DNA of 64,000 nucleotides, from NCBI RefSeq assembly GCF_000020725.1, contig NC_011146.1:2541501-2605500 (forward strand), given 5' to 3'. Shown in pieces: positions 34,574-42,421 of this stretch. This stretch comes from Citrifermentans bemidjiense Bem (GTDB lineage: Bacteria; Desulfobacterota; Desulfuromonadia; Geobacterales; Geobacteraceae). Every line of letters begins with the position of its first letter. The first letter of the stretch is position 1. The translations under genes and the position numbers were made by a program. The notes under the pieces were generated by a model. The model saw only the letters and a list, made by a program, of their open reading frames with translations. It was not told the DNA's origin and ran no database searches.

Positions 34574-35815
34574 TCAGGGCTCGGCCTGCGCCATGTCGTG
34601 CGCCACATACCTGCCGCAGACGAAGCAAAGCACCCCGGCCAGCGCCATCACCAGCGGCGTGGAGAGAAGCGCGAGCCTCAGCCCACACTGGTCGGAGAGC
34701 CAACCGAGCATCGACGGCGAGACGGCGTCCCCCAGGGCGTGGATGAAGAAGATGTTCACCGCGAAAGCCATGGCGCGCACGGCAGGGCGCGTCACGTTGA
34801 TGATCACCGTGTTGAGCGGCCCGGTGTTAAGGAAGAGGAAAAACTCGGCCACGAAGATGGCGGCCATGCAGACCGGTAGCGCCGGCGCCATGATGGCCCA
34901 GGCGGCGAAAGGGGCGCCGATGAAGAAGCCCCATCCCGATACGAGTAGGTACCCCTTGCTGCTCTTTTTCTGCCAGCGGTCCCCGAGCCACCCGCCGGCC
35001 AGGGTCCCCAGTATCCCAGCCAGCACGGTGGTGGACCCGAAGAGCGTGTTCGCCTTCTCGACGTCCTGGGCATGCACCCGGAACAGGAAGGTGGGGATCC
35101 ACTGCGCCAGCCCCCCTATGGCGAAGGTCATGGCGGCCATGGCAAGGGTGTTGGTGACGAAGGCGCGGTTTCTGAAGAGCTGGAGGTAGCCAGCCATCCC
35201 CTTCTCCTCGGCGACCTCCTCGCTCGAGCGGTCCCCCCCGCGCTCCGGGGTGCGCAAAAACCAAAGCGGCAGCGCCAGGAGCATGCCCGGCAGGCCCACC
35301 ATGAGGAAGGCGGCATGCCAGCCGAAACGGTGCCCCAGGACACCCCCCAGGAGGTAACCCATGGCGCTCCCCACGGGAATAGCCACGTAAAACCAGGAAA
35401 GGATGCGGCCGCGCTGATCCTTCGGGAAGAAGTCGGCAATGAGCCCAGGGGACACGGTTCCGAAGCTTGCCTCCCCTACCCCGACGGTGGCCCGCGCCGA
35501 AAGAAGCGTGCGGTAGCCGGGCGCAAAGCCGGCGAGTACGGTGGCCAGGCTCCAGACGACGACGCCGGACGAGGCAAGCTTGACCCGGTCCCAGTGGTCC
35601 CCAAGCCAGCCGAAGACTGGGGCGATGACCATGTAGCTCAGCATGAAGGCGCTACCGAGAAGCCCCAGTTCGGTATCGCTGATGTTGAGGTCCGCCTTGA
35701 TCAGGGGGAATACCGCGAAGAGGACCTGCCGGTCGATGTAGTTGAGCAGGTTGACCGCCAGGAGCAGTCCCAGCGCGTATCTTCGGTAGGAAAGAGGGAT
35801 CTGTTCTGCCTGCAT
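34574..35815 (-). CDS. MFS transporter, sphingosine/Spns-like type
   Basis: 413 residues, 12 hydrophobic helices. Motif A-like GWLGDHWDRVKL lies after helix 2, followed by GVGEASFGTVSPGLIADFFPKDQR, the pattern of the Spinster/SPNS-type MFS. Substrate unknown. It lies between a lipoprotein gene and the ligase/acyltransferase fusion, all on the same strand, which would suit lipid movement. Confidence 0.88.
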   Translation of the reverse strand: MQAEQIPLSYRRYALGLLLAVNLLNYIDRQVLFAVFPLIKADLNISDTELGLLGSAFMLSYMVIAPVFGWLGDHWDRVKLASSGVVVWSLATVLAGFAPGYRTLLSARATVGVGEASFGTVSPGLIADFFPKDQRGRILSWFYVAIPVGSAMGYLLGGVLGHRFGWHAAFLMVGLPGMLLALPLWFLRTPERGGDRSSEEVAEEKGMAGYLQLFRNRAFVTNTLAMAAMTFAIGGLAQWIPTFLFRVHAQDVEKANTLFGSTTVLAGILGTLAGGWLGDRWQKKSSKGYLLVSGWGFFIGAPFAAWAIMAPALPVCMAAIFVAEFFLFLNTGPLNTVIINVTRPAVRAMAFAVNIFFIHALGDAVSPSMLGWLSDQCGLRLALLSTPLVMALAGVLCFVCGRYVAHDMAQAEP

Positions 35816-35885
35816 CCGTTTTCATCCTCCATAACTTCCATGACTTGCATAACATCCGGGGCCGGCGCCCCGGCAGGCGAGTGGT

Positions 35886-38363
35886 TTATAGCGCAGCCAC
35901 GGCCGCGTGCGCTTTCTTGACGATCTCGGCCGGCTCCTCGAAGCGAAAATTAAGCGGCTCCCCGAAGGTCACGGTCACCCGCCCTCTTCGCGGCAGCCCC
36001 ACCCGGTCCGGAGGAAGGATCTTGTCCGTGCCGCCGATCTTGACCGGCACCACTGGAACGCCCAATTCCTTGACGATGACGCCTAGCCCCGCCTGGAAGT
36101 CGTGCAGCTTCGCGTCGCGCGAGTGCTCCCCTTCGGGGAAGATCAGGGTGTTGAACCCATTGTCCGCGAGTCTCCCCATGAAGCGCACCGCGCCGCTGAA
36201 ACCGCTGGTCTGCGGCAACGGGAAGAGGTTTAGTAAAAGCGTGCCGTACTCGTAGGTAAAGAGCTTCCAGAGGCGGATCAGGCCGCGGTCGGGGCCGAAG
36301 AAGAACTCCTCGTAGGCGGCTGTTGCGGTGCGGTAGCGGATCCTTCTCGGAAGCGAAAACATCAGCGAGGGCTGGTCGAAATACGCCAGGTGGTTGGAGA
36401 TGAAGAGGACCGGCCCCTGCACTTTCTCCAGGCGCTCGGCGCCGCGCACCTCAAGCGTCGCGAAGAGGCGGTACAAAGGGTAGTTGAAAAGCGCGTCGGC
36501 AGTCATGCGTAGCGCCCGGACAAAAGGCGTGTTGGTCCAGAACCGGTAATGGCCGCGGTGCCCTGCCTTCTCGCGCCGGGAGATGATGCGGCGCAGGTCC
36601 GACACCCGCGTTTGCGGCCCGATCTGGGAGTCCTCGATATCCATCCGGTATTCCTGCTCCAGGTAGTTGACCAGTTCCAGCCGCCCAATCGAGGTAAGCC
36701 CCAGGTCGGCCACGAGGTACGATTCTTCCTTGATTTCGGCAGCGCCGGTCCCGGTCACCTTGGCCACGAGGTTGATGAGATGATCCCTTCCCGGCCCGGA
36801 GGCGTCTGTGGCGGCACCCTTTTTCACATGCTCCTTCACCTGGAATTTCTTCACCTTGAGCGTCGTGGTCTTCGGGAATTCCGGTTCGTCCCAAAGCGTG
36901 TAGCCGGTTATCTGATGCATGGCGTCCAATTGCGCGTTCGCCCGCGACAGTATCTCCTCGGGCCTTTGCGCCTTTTCGTCCAAGAGCAGTACGGCGTGCA
37001 CCTCCTCCCCCGCCCCCCTGTCCAGCCCGATGACGCAGGACTCCTTCACCCCCGGGACCTTGTTGAGCACCGCCTCCAGTTCGTCCGGGTAGACGTTCAC
37101 GCCGCCGCCGGTGACGATGAGTTCCTTCTCGCGCCCCTTGATGCTGAGCCAACCGTCCGGGGCGATCTCCCCCAAGTCGCCGGTCCTGAACCACCCTTCG
37201 GCGTTGAACGCGGCCCGGGTCGCCGCTTCGTTTTGGTAGTAGCCGGAGAAGACGTTGTCGCCGCGCACCACCACTTCCTTCCCATCCAGCCTGAGCTCCA
37301 CCCCCGGCAGCGCCGGCCCCACAGAACCTGCCAGCTGCCGCTCCATGGTATTGACGCAAAGGACGGGCGAGCACTCGGTCAGGCCATATCCCTCAAGCAC
37401 GGTGAACCCCATGGAATCCCAGAAGCGGAAGACGTCGGGGTCGAGCGGCGCCCCCCCGGAGACGAAGACGGTGAAGTTCTTGCCGAACTTTCGCTGCACC
37501 GGGAAAAAGAGCTTGGCCCGCTGCGGCTTGGAAAGCCGTTGCGCGAAGCCGGAGAGCGAGGCGAACACCTTGGAGAGCCCCTTTTCCGCCAGCTCGCGCT
37601 CGATGGTCGTCTTCAAAAGCTGCATCAGGCGCGGCACCGACATGATGACGTAGATGTCCTCTTCCGCTAACGCCTCCATGATGGCCGAGGGCTTCAGGGT
37701 GCGGGGGTAGACGATGGCTGCCCCCTGGTAAAGCGGCGTGAAAAAGCCACCCATCTGTTCGAACATGTGCGACAGCGGCAAAAGCGACAGGAAGGTGAAC
37801 TCAGGGGTGATGATGGGGACCTGCTGGTTGATCTGCTTGATGTTGGACACCAGGTTCTTGTGGGTGAGGATCACCCCCTTGGGATTACCCGTGGTCCCGG
37901 AGGTATAGATGAGCTGCGCCATGTCATCGGGAGCAGGAGCGGCCGTGTCCGCGATCGGCTCCACCCCCTCCAGCAGGTACTGCAGGTCTTCCAGCAGGAG
38001 GATTTCCCCTTCGTCGATCCTCTCCGGTTTGAACCGGCTCTGCAGCACGATGCGGGCCTGGGTCAACTGCCGGATCGAGTCGGCGCGCCCGCGCTCGGAC
38101 ATAAAGTCGACCGGTACCGCGACGGCGCCGCGCATGATGATCCCCCAGTAGGCGACCGCCCACCAAGAGGAGTTCGGCCCCCAGAGGAGCACCCGGTCGC
38201 CGGGGACCACCCCGTTGCGGGCCAGAAGCGAAGCCATCTTGAGGGAAAGGTCGTACAGCTCGCGGTAGGAAACCGGCAGCCGCCTGACCCCGGTGCGGTT
38301 GACCAGGGCTGTCTTGTCGCCGCGCTTGGGGAAGCTATGGAATAGATCAGCCAGTGTCTGCAT
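35886..38363 (-). CDS. Fusion of acyl-CoA/ACP ligase, acyl carrier and PlsC-type acyltransferase
   Basis: 825 residues in three parts. An AMP-binding ligase (1-500) has YTSGTTGNPKG near 153 and GYGLTECSP near 330. A carrier domain (about 535-610) has LGLTSIGRLEL, whose Ser is the probable phosphopantetheine site. A PlsC acyltransferase (about 640-825) has NHLAYFD (657-663) and FPEGEHSRD (about 742). The order resembles a reversed Aas with an added ACP. It could activate a fatty acid, hold it on its own carrier and transfer it to a lysophospholipid. Confidence 0.88.
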   Translation of the reverse strand: MQTLADLFHSFPKRGDKTALVNRTGVRRLPVSYRELYDLSLKMASLLARNGVVPGDRVLLWGPNSSWWAVAYWGIIMRGAVAVPVDFMSERGRADSIRQLTQARIVLQSRFKPERIDEGEILLLEDLQYLLEGVEPIADTAAPAPDDMAQLIYTSGTTGNPKGVILTHKNLVSNIKQINQQVPIITPEFTFLSLLPLSHMFEQMGGFFTPLYQGAAIVYPRTLKPSAIMEALAEEDIYVIMSVPRLMQLLKTTIERELAEKGLSKVFASLSGFAQRLSKPQRAKLFFPVQRKFGKNFTVFVSGGAPLDPDVFRFWDSMGFTVLEGYGLTECSPVLCVNTMERQLAGSVGPALPGVELRLDGKEVVVRGDNVFSGYYQNEAATRAAFNAEGWFRTGDLGEIAPDGWLSIKGREKELIVTGGGVNVYPDELEAVLNKVPGVKESCVIGLDRGAGEEVHAVLLLDEKAQRPEEILSRANAQLDAMHQITGYTLWDEPEFPKTTTLKVKKFQVKEHVKKGAATDASGPGRDHLINLVAKVTGTGAAEIKEESYLVADLGLTSIGRLELVNYLEQEYRMDIEDSQIGPQTRVSDLRRIISRREKAGHRGHYRFWTNTPFVRALRMTADALFNYPLYRLFATLEVRGAERLEKVQGPVLFISNHLAYFDQPSLMFSLPRRIRYRTATAAYEEFFFGPDRGLIRLWKLFTYEYGTLLLNLFPLPQTSGFSGAVRFMGRLADNGFNTLIFPEGEHSRDAKLHDFQAGLGVIVKELGVPVVPVKIGGTDKILPPDRVGLPRRGRVTVTFGEPLNFRFEEPAEIVKKAHAAVAAL

Positions 38364-38540
38364 GGGATGCTCCCTATATCGATAATCGACCGGTCACTGG
38401 GGATACTATCTGGTGGAATCAACAATGTACAAGGCAGGTACAACACGGCGTAATGCTCTCATCTGCTGCATCTTCACGACTGAGCATTGTCACATGATCG
38501 GGCGGCTTTGGCAACCGGTTGGCTGTGGATGCTGAAAATA

Positions 38541-38572
38541 AAAAAGCCGCCCCCTTTCGAGGACGGCTTTTC
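38541..38572 (-). terminator. Terminator of the MucR-like gene
   Basis: AAAAGCCG/CGGCTTTT stem with further C-G pairs inside, and a T-run on the minus strand, just past the stop codon. Confidence 0.8.
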
Positions 38573-38594
38573 TTTCAGTCTGAATTTGTATGGA

Positions 38595-39152
38595 TCAGGC
38601 TGTCTTGGCTTTGGCGGCCCTGGCGCCGGCTTCCCTGGGAGCCTTAGCGGCCTTCGCCGGTTTTGCGGGCTTGGCCGGCTTGGCCGGTTTGGCGGGTTTG
38701 GCGGGTTTGGCGGGAGCGACTTTTTTCGCTTCGATGTTGGCCATGCGCACCCCGCGCGCCTTAGCGAGGTTGTCAGCGAGCCCGCGGTCCAGCGCCATCT
38801 TGCGCCTGGCGTCGGAATAATTCTTTGCGGCGAGCGGTTGTTTCCCGGGAATTGAGAACTGTTTCTTGTACTCGCCCGGTTTCATGCCGTGCGCGGTGTT
38901 CAAGTGTCTCGCCAGGGTCTTGAAACCGCCCTTGCCGCAGATCATGCAAACTACCTCGCCTTTTCTGAATGCCTCTTTTACCGTCAGAGAAGTTTTAGTT
39001 TCCTCAGATCCCTCTACAGGCTCGCCTGCTTCAAGGTTTTTGAGAGCGGTATGAACTTTACCGATCTCGAATATCAGCTGATCTGAGGTCATCGGAGTGC
39101 TTGACGCATGTGACGCTACAATTTGAGCCGCGATCTCTACCAAGGTTGCCAT
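38595..39152 (-). CDS. Ros/MucR-type zinc-finger regulator with Ala-Lys-Pro tail
   Basis: 185 residues. The Ros/MucR zinc finger has Cys69, Cys72, His83, His88 (CMICGKGGFKTLARHLNTAHG split here) followed by the conserved GMKPGEYKKQF. The C-terminal 45 residues (141-185) are almost all Ala, Lys and Pro in a PAK repeat, like histone H1 tails and not usual in MucR. It probably binds DNA broadly. I chose the ATG at 39152 because GGAGG lies 8 bases upstream. Confidence 0.85.
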   Translation of the reverse strand: MATLVEIAAQIVASHASSTPMTSDQLIFEIGKVHTALKNLEAGEPVEGSEETKTSLTVKEAFRKGEVVCMICGKGGFKTLARHLNTAHGMKPGEYKKQFSIPGKQPLAAKNYSDARRKMALDRGLADNLAKARGVRMANIEAKKVAPAKPAKPAKPAKPAKPAKPAKAAKAPREAGARAAKAKTA

Positions 39153-39189
39153 TGACTGTCCCTCCATAGATCATTATCTGCCTTGACAT

Positions 39190-39218
39190 AGTATTGGCAG
39201 GTAATTCCGCTTTGTCAA
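39190..39218 (-). promoter_or_regulatory. Promoter of the MucR-like gene
   Basis: Minus-strand TTGACA (39213-39218), 17-base spacer, AATACT (39190-39195), 38 bases before the ATG. The 39219-39486 stretch beyond it shows no gene. Confidence 0.6.
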
Positions 39219-39486
39219 TGAGGGTATTACTAAAAGTATCATCTTCTCTCAGTTGGACTGTTTTTGATGCCAATGATTGCACAGCTGAAGTTACCAAAGC
39301 GACCTTGCGACTTACTGCAAACGACGAGGTACAGTCACGAGGACTGGGTTAACCGCTGCCTAAAGTTATCCTCTTGGTGACCGAAAGATTCCATAACGCT
39401 GCTATCCACCCATTCCCCGGTTTGCAGCGATTGCTCCGCCAACGTCATGGGCGAATAAAAACCTATCCAACGCGTCAAGTTTACCG

Positions 39487-39515
39487 TTGACAGAAGTGGA
39501 GCGATTCAGTATTAA
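39487..39515 (+). promoter_or_regulatory. Promoter of the SAM-riboswitch operon
   Basis: Perfect TTGACA (39487-39492), 17-base spacer and TATTAA (39510-39515). Transcription would start near 39522, about 45 bases before the aptamer. Confidence 0.75.
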
Positions 39516-39566
39516 TATGGACATCGAAAAGGAGCGGCTGCTCCTGGACAAACAATTTAATAGCAC

Positions 39567-39674
39567 TAACTTATCACGAGCGACCGAGGGACTGGCCCTA
39601 CGACGTCGCGGCAACCTCCCGTAAGGGAAGGTGCCAAATCCAGCGAAGCGGCGACGCTTCGGAAGATAAGGAAG
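39567..39674 (+). promoter_or_regulatory. SAM-I (S-box) riboswitch aptamer
   Basis: The consensus blocks occur in order: CTTATC-like P1 start, CGAGGGACTGGCCC, CGGCAACC, a hairpin, GGTGCCAAATCC, and GATAAGG closing P1. These are the binding core of the S-box, which senses S-adenosylmethionine. A terminator follows at 39691-39725, so high SAM should stop transcription of the two downstream trans-sulfuration genes. Confidence 0.93.
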
Positions 39675-39690
39675 CGCGGACCTACTATAG

Positions 39691-39725
39691 AAAAGTCCCC
39701 TTCCGACCCCGGAAGGGGACTTTTT
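39691..39725 (+). terminator. Riboswitch expression-platform terminator
   Basis: AAAAGTCCCCTTCC/GGAAGGGGACTTTT stem (14 bp) with a GACCCC-type loop and a T-run, 17 bases after the aptamer and 21 bases before the first start codon. Confidence 0.9.
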
Positions 39726-39746
39726 CCTATTGGAGGCAAAGAAAAA

Positions 39747-40895
39747 ATGAAGATCGCAACCGAAGCAGCACAGATAGGCCTGCAGCGCGACACCCGCACC
39801 GGAGCGGTGACCGTCCCCATCTACCAGACCGCCACCTTCCGCCATCCCGGTCTTGGTCAGAGCACCGGCTACGACTACAGCAGGTCGGGCAACCCCACGC
39901 GCCAGGCGTTAGAGGAAGGGCTCGCCGTCCTGGAGGGAGGGTGCCGCGGCTTCGCCTACGCCTCGGGGATGGCCGCCATCACGAGCCTCATGTTCCTCTT
40001 CAAGCAGGGGGACCACCTGATAGTAACCGAGGACCTCTACGGCGGGAGCTACCGGCTTTTCGAGAAGCTGTTCCAGCAGTTCGGGCTCAGCTTCAGCTAC
40101 GTCGACACGAGCGACATCGAACTGGTGCGCCAGGCCATCCGGCCCAACACCCGCGCGCTCTTCGTAGAGTCCCTCACCAACCCGCTTTTGAAGGTGGCCG
40201 ACGTCGAGAAACTTGCGGCACTCTGCAAAGAGCGCGACATGCTCTGCATCGTGGACAACACCTTCCTGACTCCGTATCTCTTGCGCTGTCTGGACCTTGG
40301 CGCCGACATCACCGTCTATTCCGGGAGCAAGTACCTGGCCGGCCACAACGACACCGTCTGCGGCCTGGTGGCAGTAAAGGACCCGGCGCTTGCCGAGCAG
40401 GTCTACTTCCACCAGAACGGCGCCGGCGCCGTCCTAGGCCCGCAGGATTCCTGGCTAACCGTCAGGGGGATCAAGACCCTCACCATCCGGATGGACCGGC
40501 AGCAGGAAAACGCCCTTGCCATAGCGCAGTGGTTGACCCTCCACCCGCAAGTCGCGAAGGTGCATTACCCCGGTCTTCCCGATCATCCCGGCCACGAGCT
40601 GATGAAACAGCGCGGCAAAGGTTTCGGCGCCATGATCGCCTTCGAAGTGACTGAGCCGCACCTGGTCAACACGCTGTTGATGAAGACCCGTCTGATCTCC
40701 TTCGCCGAGAGCCTGGGGGGCGTCGAGAGCCTGATCACCTTCCCCGCGGTGCAGACCCACGCGGACATCGAGCCGGAGACGCTGAAGCGGCTCGGCATAA
40801 ACCATTTACTGCTCCGCCTTTCGGTGGGGATAGAAGACAAGGACGACCTGATCGCCGACCTGGCGCAGGCGTTCGCAGGAGGAGAACCGGAATGA
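39747..40895 (+). CDS. metB: PLP trans-sulfuration enzyme 1 (cystathionine gamma-synthase-like)
   Basis: 382 residues of the Cys/Met-metabolism PLP family. DYSRSGNPTR is at 43-52, YASGMAAI near 72, and the PLP lysine is Lys195 in SGSKYLAGH. Under S-box control it most likely makes cystathionine (or homocysteine) for methionine synthesis. Which reaction it catalyses cannot be settled by motif. GGAGG-like site (TTGGAGGC) before the ATG. It overlaps the next gene by 4 bases. Confidence 0.85.
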   Translation: MKIATEAAQIGLQRDTRTGAVTVPIYQTATFRHPGLGQSTGYDYSRSGNPTRQALEEGLAVLEGGCRGFAYASGMAAITSLMFLFKQGDHLIVTEDLYGGSYRLFEKLFQQFGLSFSYVDTSDIELVRQAIRPNTRALFVESLTNPLLKVADVEKLAALCKERDMLCIVDNTFLTPYLLRCLDLGADITVYSGSKYLAGHNDTVCGLVAVKDPALAEQVYFHQNGAGAVLGPQDSWLTVRGIKTLTIRMDRQQENALAIAQWLTLHPQVAKVHYPGLPDHPGHELMKQRGKGFGAMIAFEVTEPHLVNTLLMKTRLISFAESLGGVESLITFPAVQTHADIEPETLKRLGINHLLLRLSVGIEDKDDLIADLAQAFAGGEPE

Positions 40896-42025
40896 AATTC
40901 GCGACCGAACTGATACACGGCGGAGCCCCGATTGACCCGGAGCACGGCTCCCTGAGCCACCCCATCTACCTGAGCTCCACCTTTGCCCAGCGCTCCATGG
41001 AGCACTTCGGCAGGTACGACTACTCCCGCTCGGGGAACCCCACCCGCGAGGCGCTCGAAGAGGCGGTGGCCGGGCTTGAGAAAGGCGCCGTCGGCCTTGC
41101 CTTCGCCTCCGGCATGGCAGCCATCTCCTCCACCCTGCTCATCTTCGCGCCGGGCGACCATCTGGTTGTCTGCGAAGACGTCTACGGCGGGACCTTCCGC
41201 GCCCTCACCACCGTATTGAAGGGTTGGGGGTTGAACGCCACCTTCGTCGACGCGACCGATACGGCCGCTATCGCCGCCGCCATCAGGCCCGAGACCAAGG
41301 CGCTCTACCTGGAGACCCCCTCCAACCCGCTCATCAAGATCACCGACCTAAAGGGAGCCGCGGCGCTCGCCAAGGAGAAGGGGATCCTCACCATCGTCGA
41401 CAACACCTTCATGACCCCGTACTTGCAGCGCCCGCTGGAACTTGGGTGCGACATCGTGCTCCACAGCGGCACCAAGTTCCTGAACGGCCACTCCGACGTC
41501 CTCTGCGGCTTCGCCGTCGCCAAGGACCCGGCAGTAGGCCAAAGGATCCGCTTCATCCAGAACGCCTTCGGCGCCGTCCTCGGGCCGCAGGACTGCTGGC
41601 TGGTTTTGCGCGGACTGAAAACCTTGAAGGTGCGCATGGAAGAGCACCAGGCAAGCGCCAAGGTGATCGTCTCCTGGCTCAAAGAGCAGAAGGAAGTGGC
41701 GAAGATTTACTACCCCGGGCTTCCCGAGCATCCCGGCTACGAGATCCACAACGCCCAGTCCGCCGGCCCGGGCGCCGTACTTTCCTTCGAGTTGTCCAGT
41801 TATGAAGTGACCAGGAAGCTACTGGAAGGGGTGAAATTGTCCGCATTCGCCGTGAGCCTGGGAGGGGTGGAAAGCATCCTCTCCTACCCCGCCAAGATGT
41901 CGCACGCCGCCATGCCCCCCGCCGAGCGCGAGGCCAGGGGAATCAAGGACACGCTGGTGCGTCTGTCGGTAGGGTTAGAGGACCCCGAGGACCTGATCGC
42001 CGACATGGAGAGTTCCCTTAGATAA
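40892..42025 (+). CDS. metC: PLP trans-sulfuration enzyme 2 (cystathionine beta-lyase-like)
   Basis: 377 residues, same family and paralogous to enzyme 1: DYSRSGNPTR at 43-52, PLP Lys195 in SGTKFLNGHSD, and ETPSNPL in the middle. The coupled pair behind an S-box parallels the metI-metC operon of Bacillus subtilis, suggesting lyase activity releasing homocysteine. The assignment to lyase rather than synthase is by position. Confidence 0.82.
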   Translation: MKFATELIHGGAPIDPEHGSLSHPIYLSSTFAQRSMEHFGRYDYSRSGNPTREALEEAVAGLEKGAVGLAFASGMAAISSTLLIFAPGDHLVVCEDVYGGTFRALTTVLKGWGLNATFVDATDTAAIAAAIRPETKALYLETPSNPLIKITDLKGAAALAKEKGILTIVDNTFMTPYLQRPLELGCDIVLHSGTKFLNGHSDVLCGFAVAKDPAVGQRIRFIQNAFGAVLGPQDCWLVLRGLKTLKVRMEEHQASAKVIVSWLKEQKEVAKIYYPGLPEHPGYEIHNAQSAGPGAVLSFELSSYEVTRKLLEGVKLSAFAVSLGGVESILSYPAKMSHAAMPPAEREARGIKDTLVRLSVGLEDPEDLIADMESSLR

Positions 42026-42060
42026 GCTGCAGGCGGAAAACCGAAAGGCGGAACGCAGAG

Positions 42061-42109
42061 GTCACGGAGGTCCACGGAGGTCCACGGAGGTCCACGGAGG
42101 TCACCGAGG
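42061..42109. repeat. 10-base tandem repeat (TCCACGGAGG)
   Basis: Three exact copies of TCCACGGAGG with degenerate units on both sides (TCACGGAGG, TCACCGAGG), directly after the metC stop. No gene overlaps. Confidence 0.85.
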
Positions 42110-42141
42110 TTTTTGTGGTAAACCCAAAAGCCTCTTTATCT

Positions 42142-42167
42142 CGTTCCCAAGGTCCACCTTGGGAACG
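42142..42167. repeat. Palindromic dispersed repeat, copy 2 (CGTTCCCAA type)
   Basis: CGTTCCCAAGG, TCCA, CCTTGGGAACG: same element as 1491-1516. A CAAGCTGGAG/CTCCAGC-type inverted motif follows at 42180-42250. The 42026-42421 gap is made almost only of repeats. Confidence 0.65.
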
Positions 42168-42278
42168 CAAGGCCTGCCTGAAGCTCCAGCTTCACATAGA
42201 TCAAAGCTGGAGCTTTTCTCCGCATTGGGTTCCCAAGCTGGAGCTAGGGAACCAGAAAAAGCTAAAAGCCGTTCGCTT

Positions 42279-42356
42279 TTATCCCTTTCATCCGCCTTGG
42301 TCGTATTTAGTCTTTCCTCTGTGTACCTCTGTGTCCCTCTGTGGTGAGTGCCTTTT
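42279..42356. repeat. Dispersed repeat, copy 2 (CTCTGTGGTGAGTGCCTT family)
   Basis: Contains TTATCCCTTTCATCC then CCTCTGTGTACCTCTGTG and CCTCTGTGGTGAGTGCCTTT, near-identical to the end of 11398-11563. Confidence 0.65.
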
Positions 42357-42361
42357 AGCAT

Positions 42362-42394
42362 AAAAAAAAGCCCGGGATCTCCGGGCTTTTTTTT
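42362..42394. terminator. Bidirectional terminator
   Basis: AAAAAAAAGCCCGG, GATCT, CCGGGCTTTTTTTT: 14-bp stem with A- and T-runs, between convergent metC and the J-domain gene. Confidence 0.92.
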
Positions 42395-42421
42395 ATGATT
42401 GCACAATCTGTACTTACCGCC

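Noticed and set aside
39402..39845. 147-codon minus-strand frame
   Set aside because: It lies over the SAM riboswitch, its terminator and the start of the first PLP gene.
42061..42109. Tandem repeat considered as a CRISPR array
   Set aside because: Units are only 10 bases with no spacers, and no cas genes are near.
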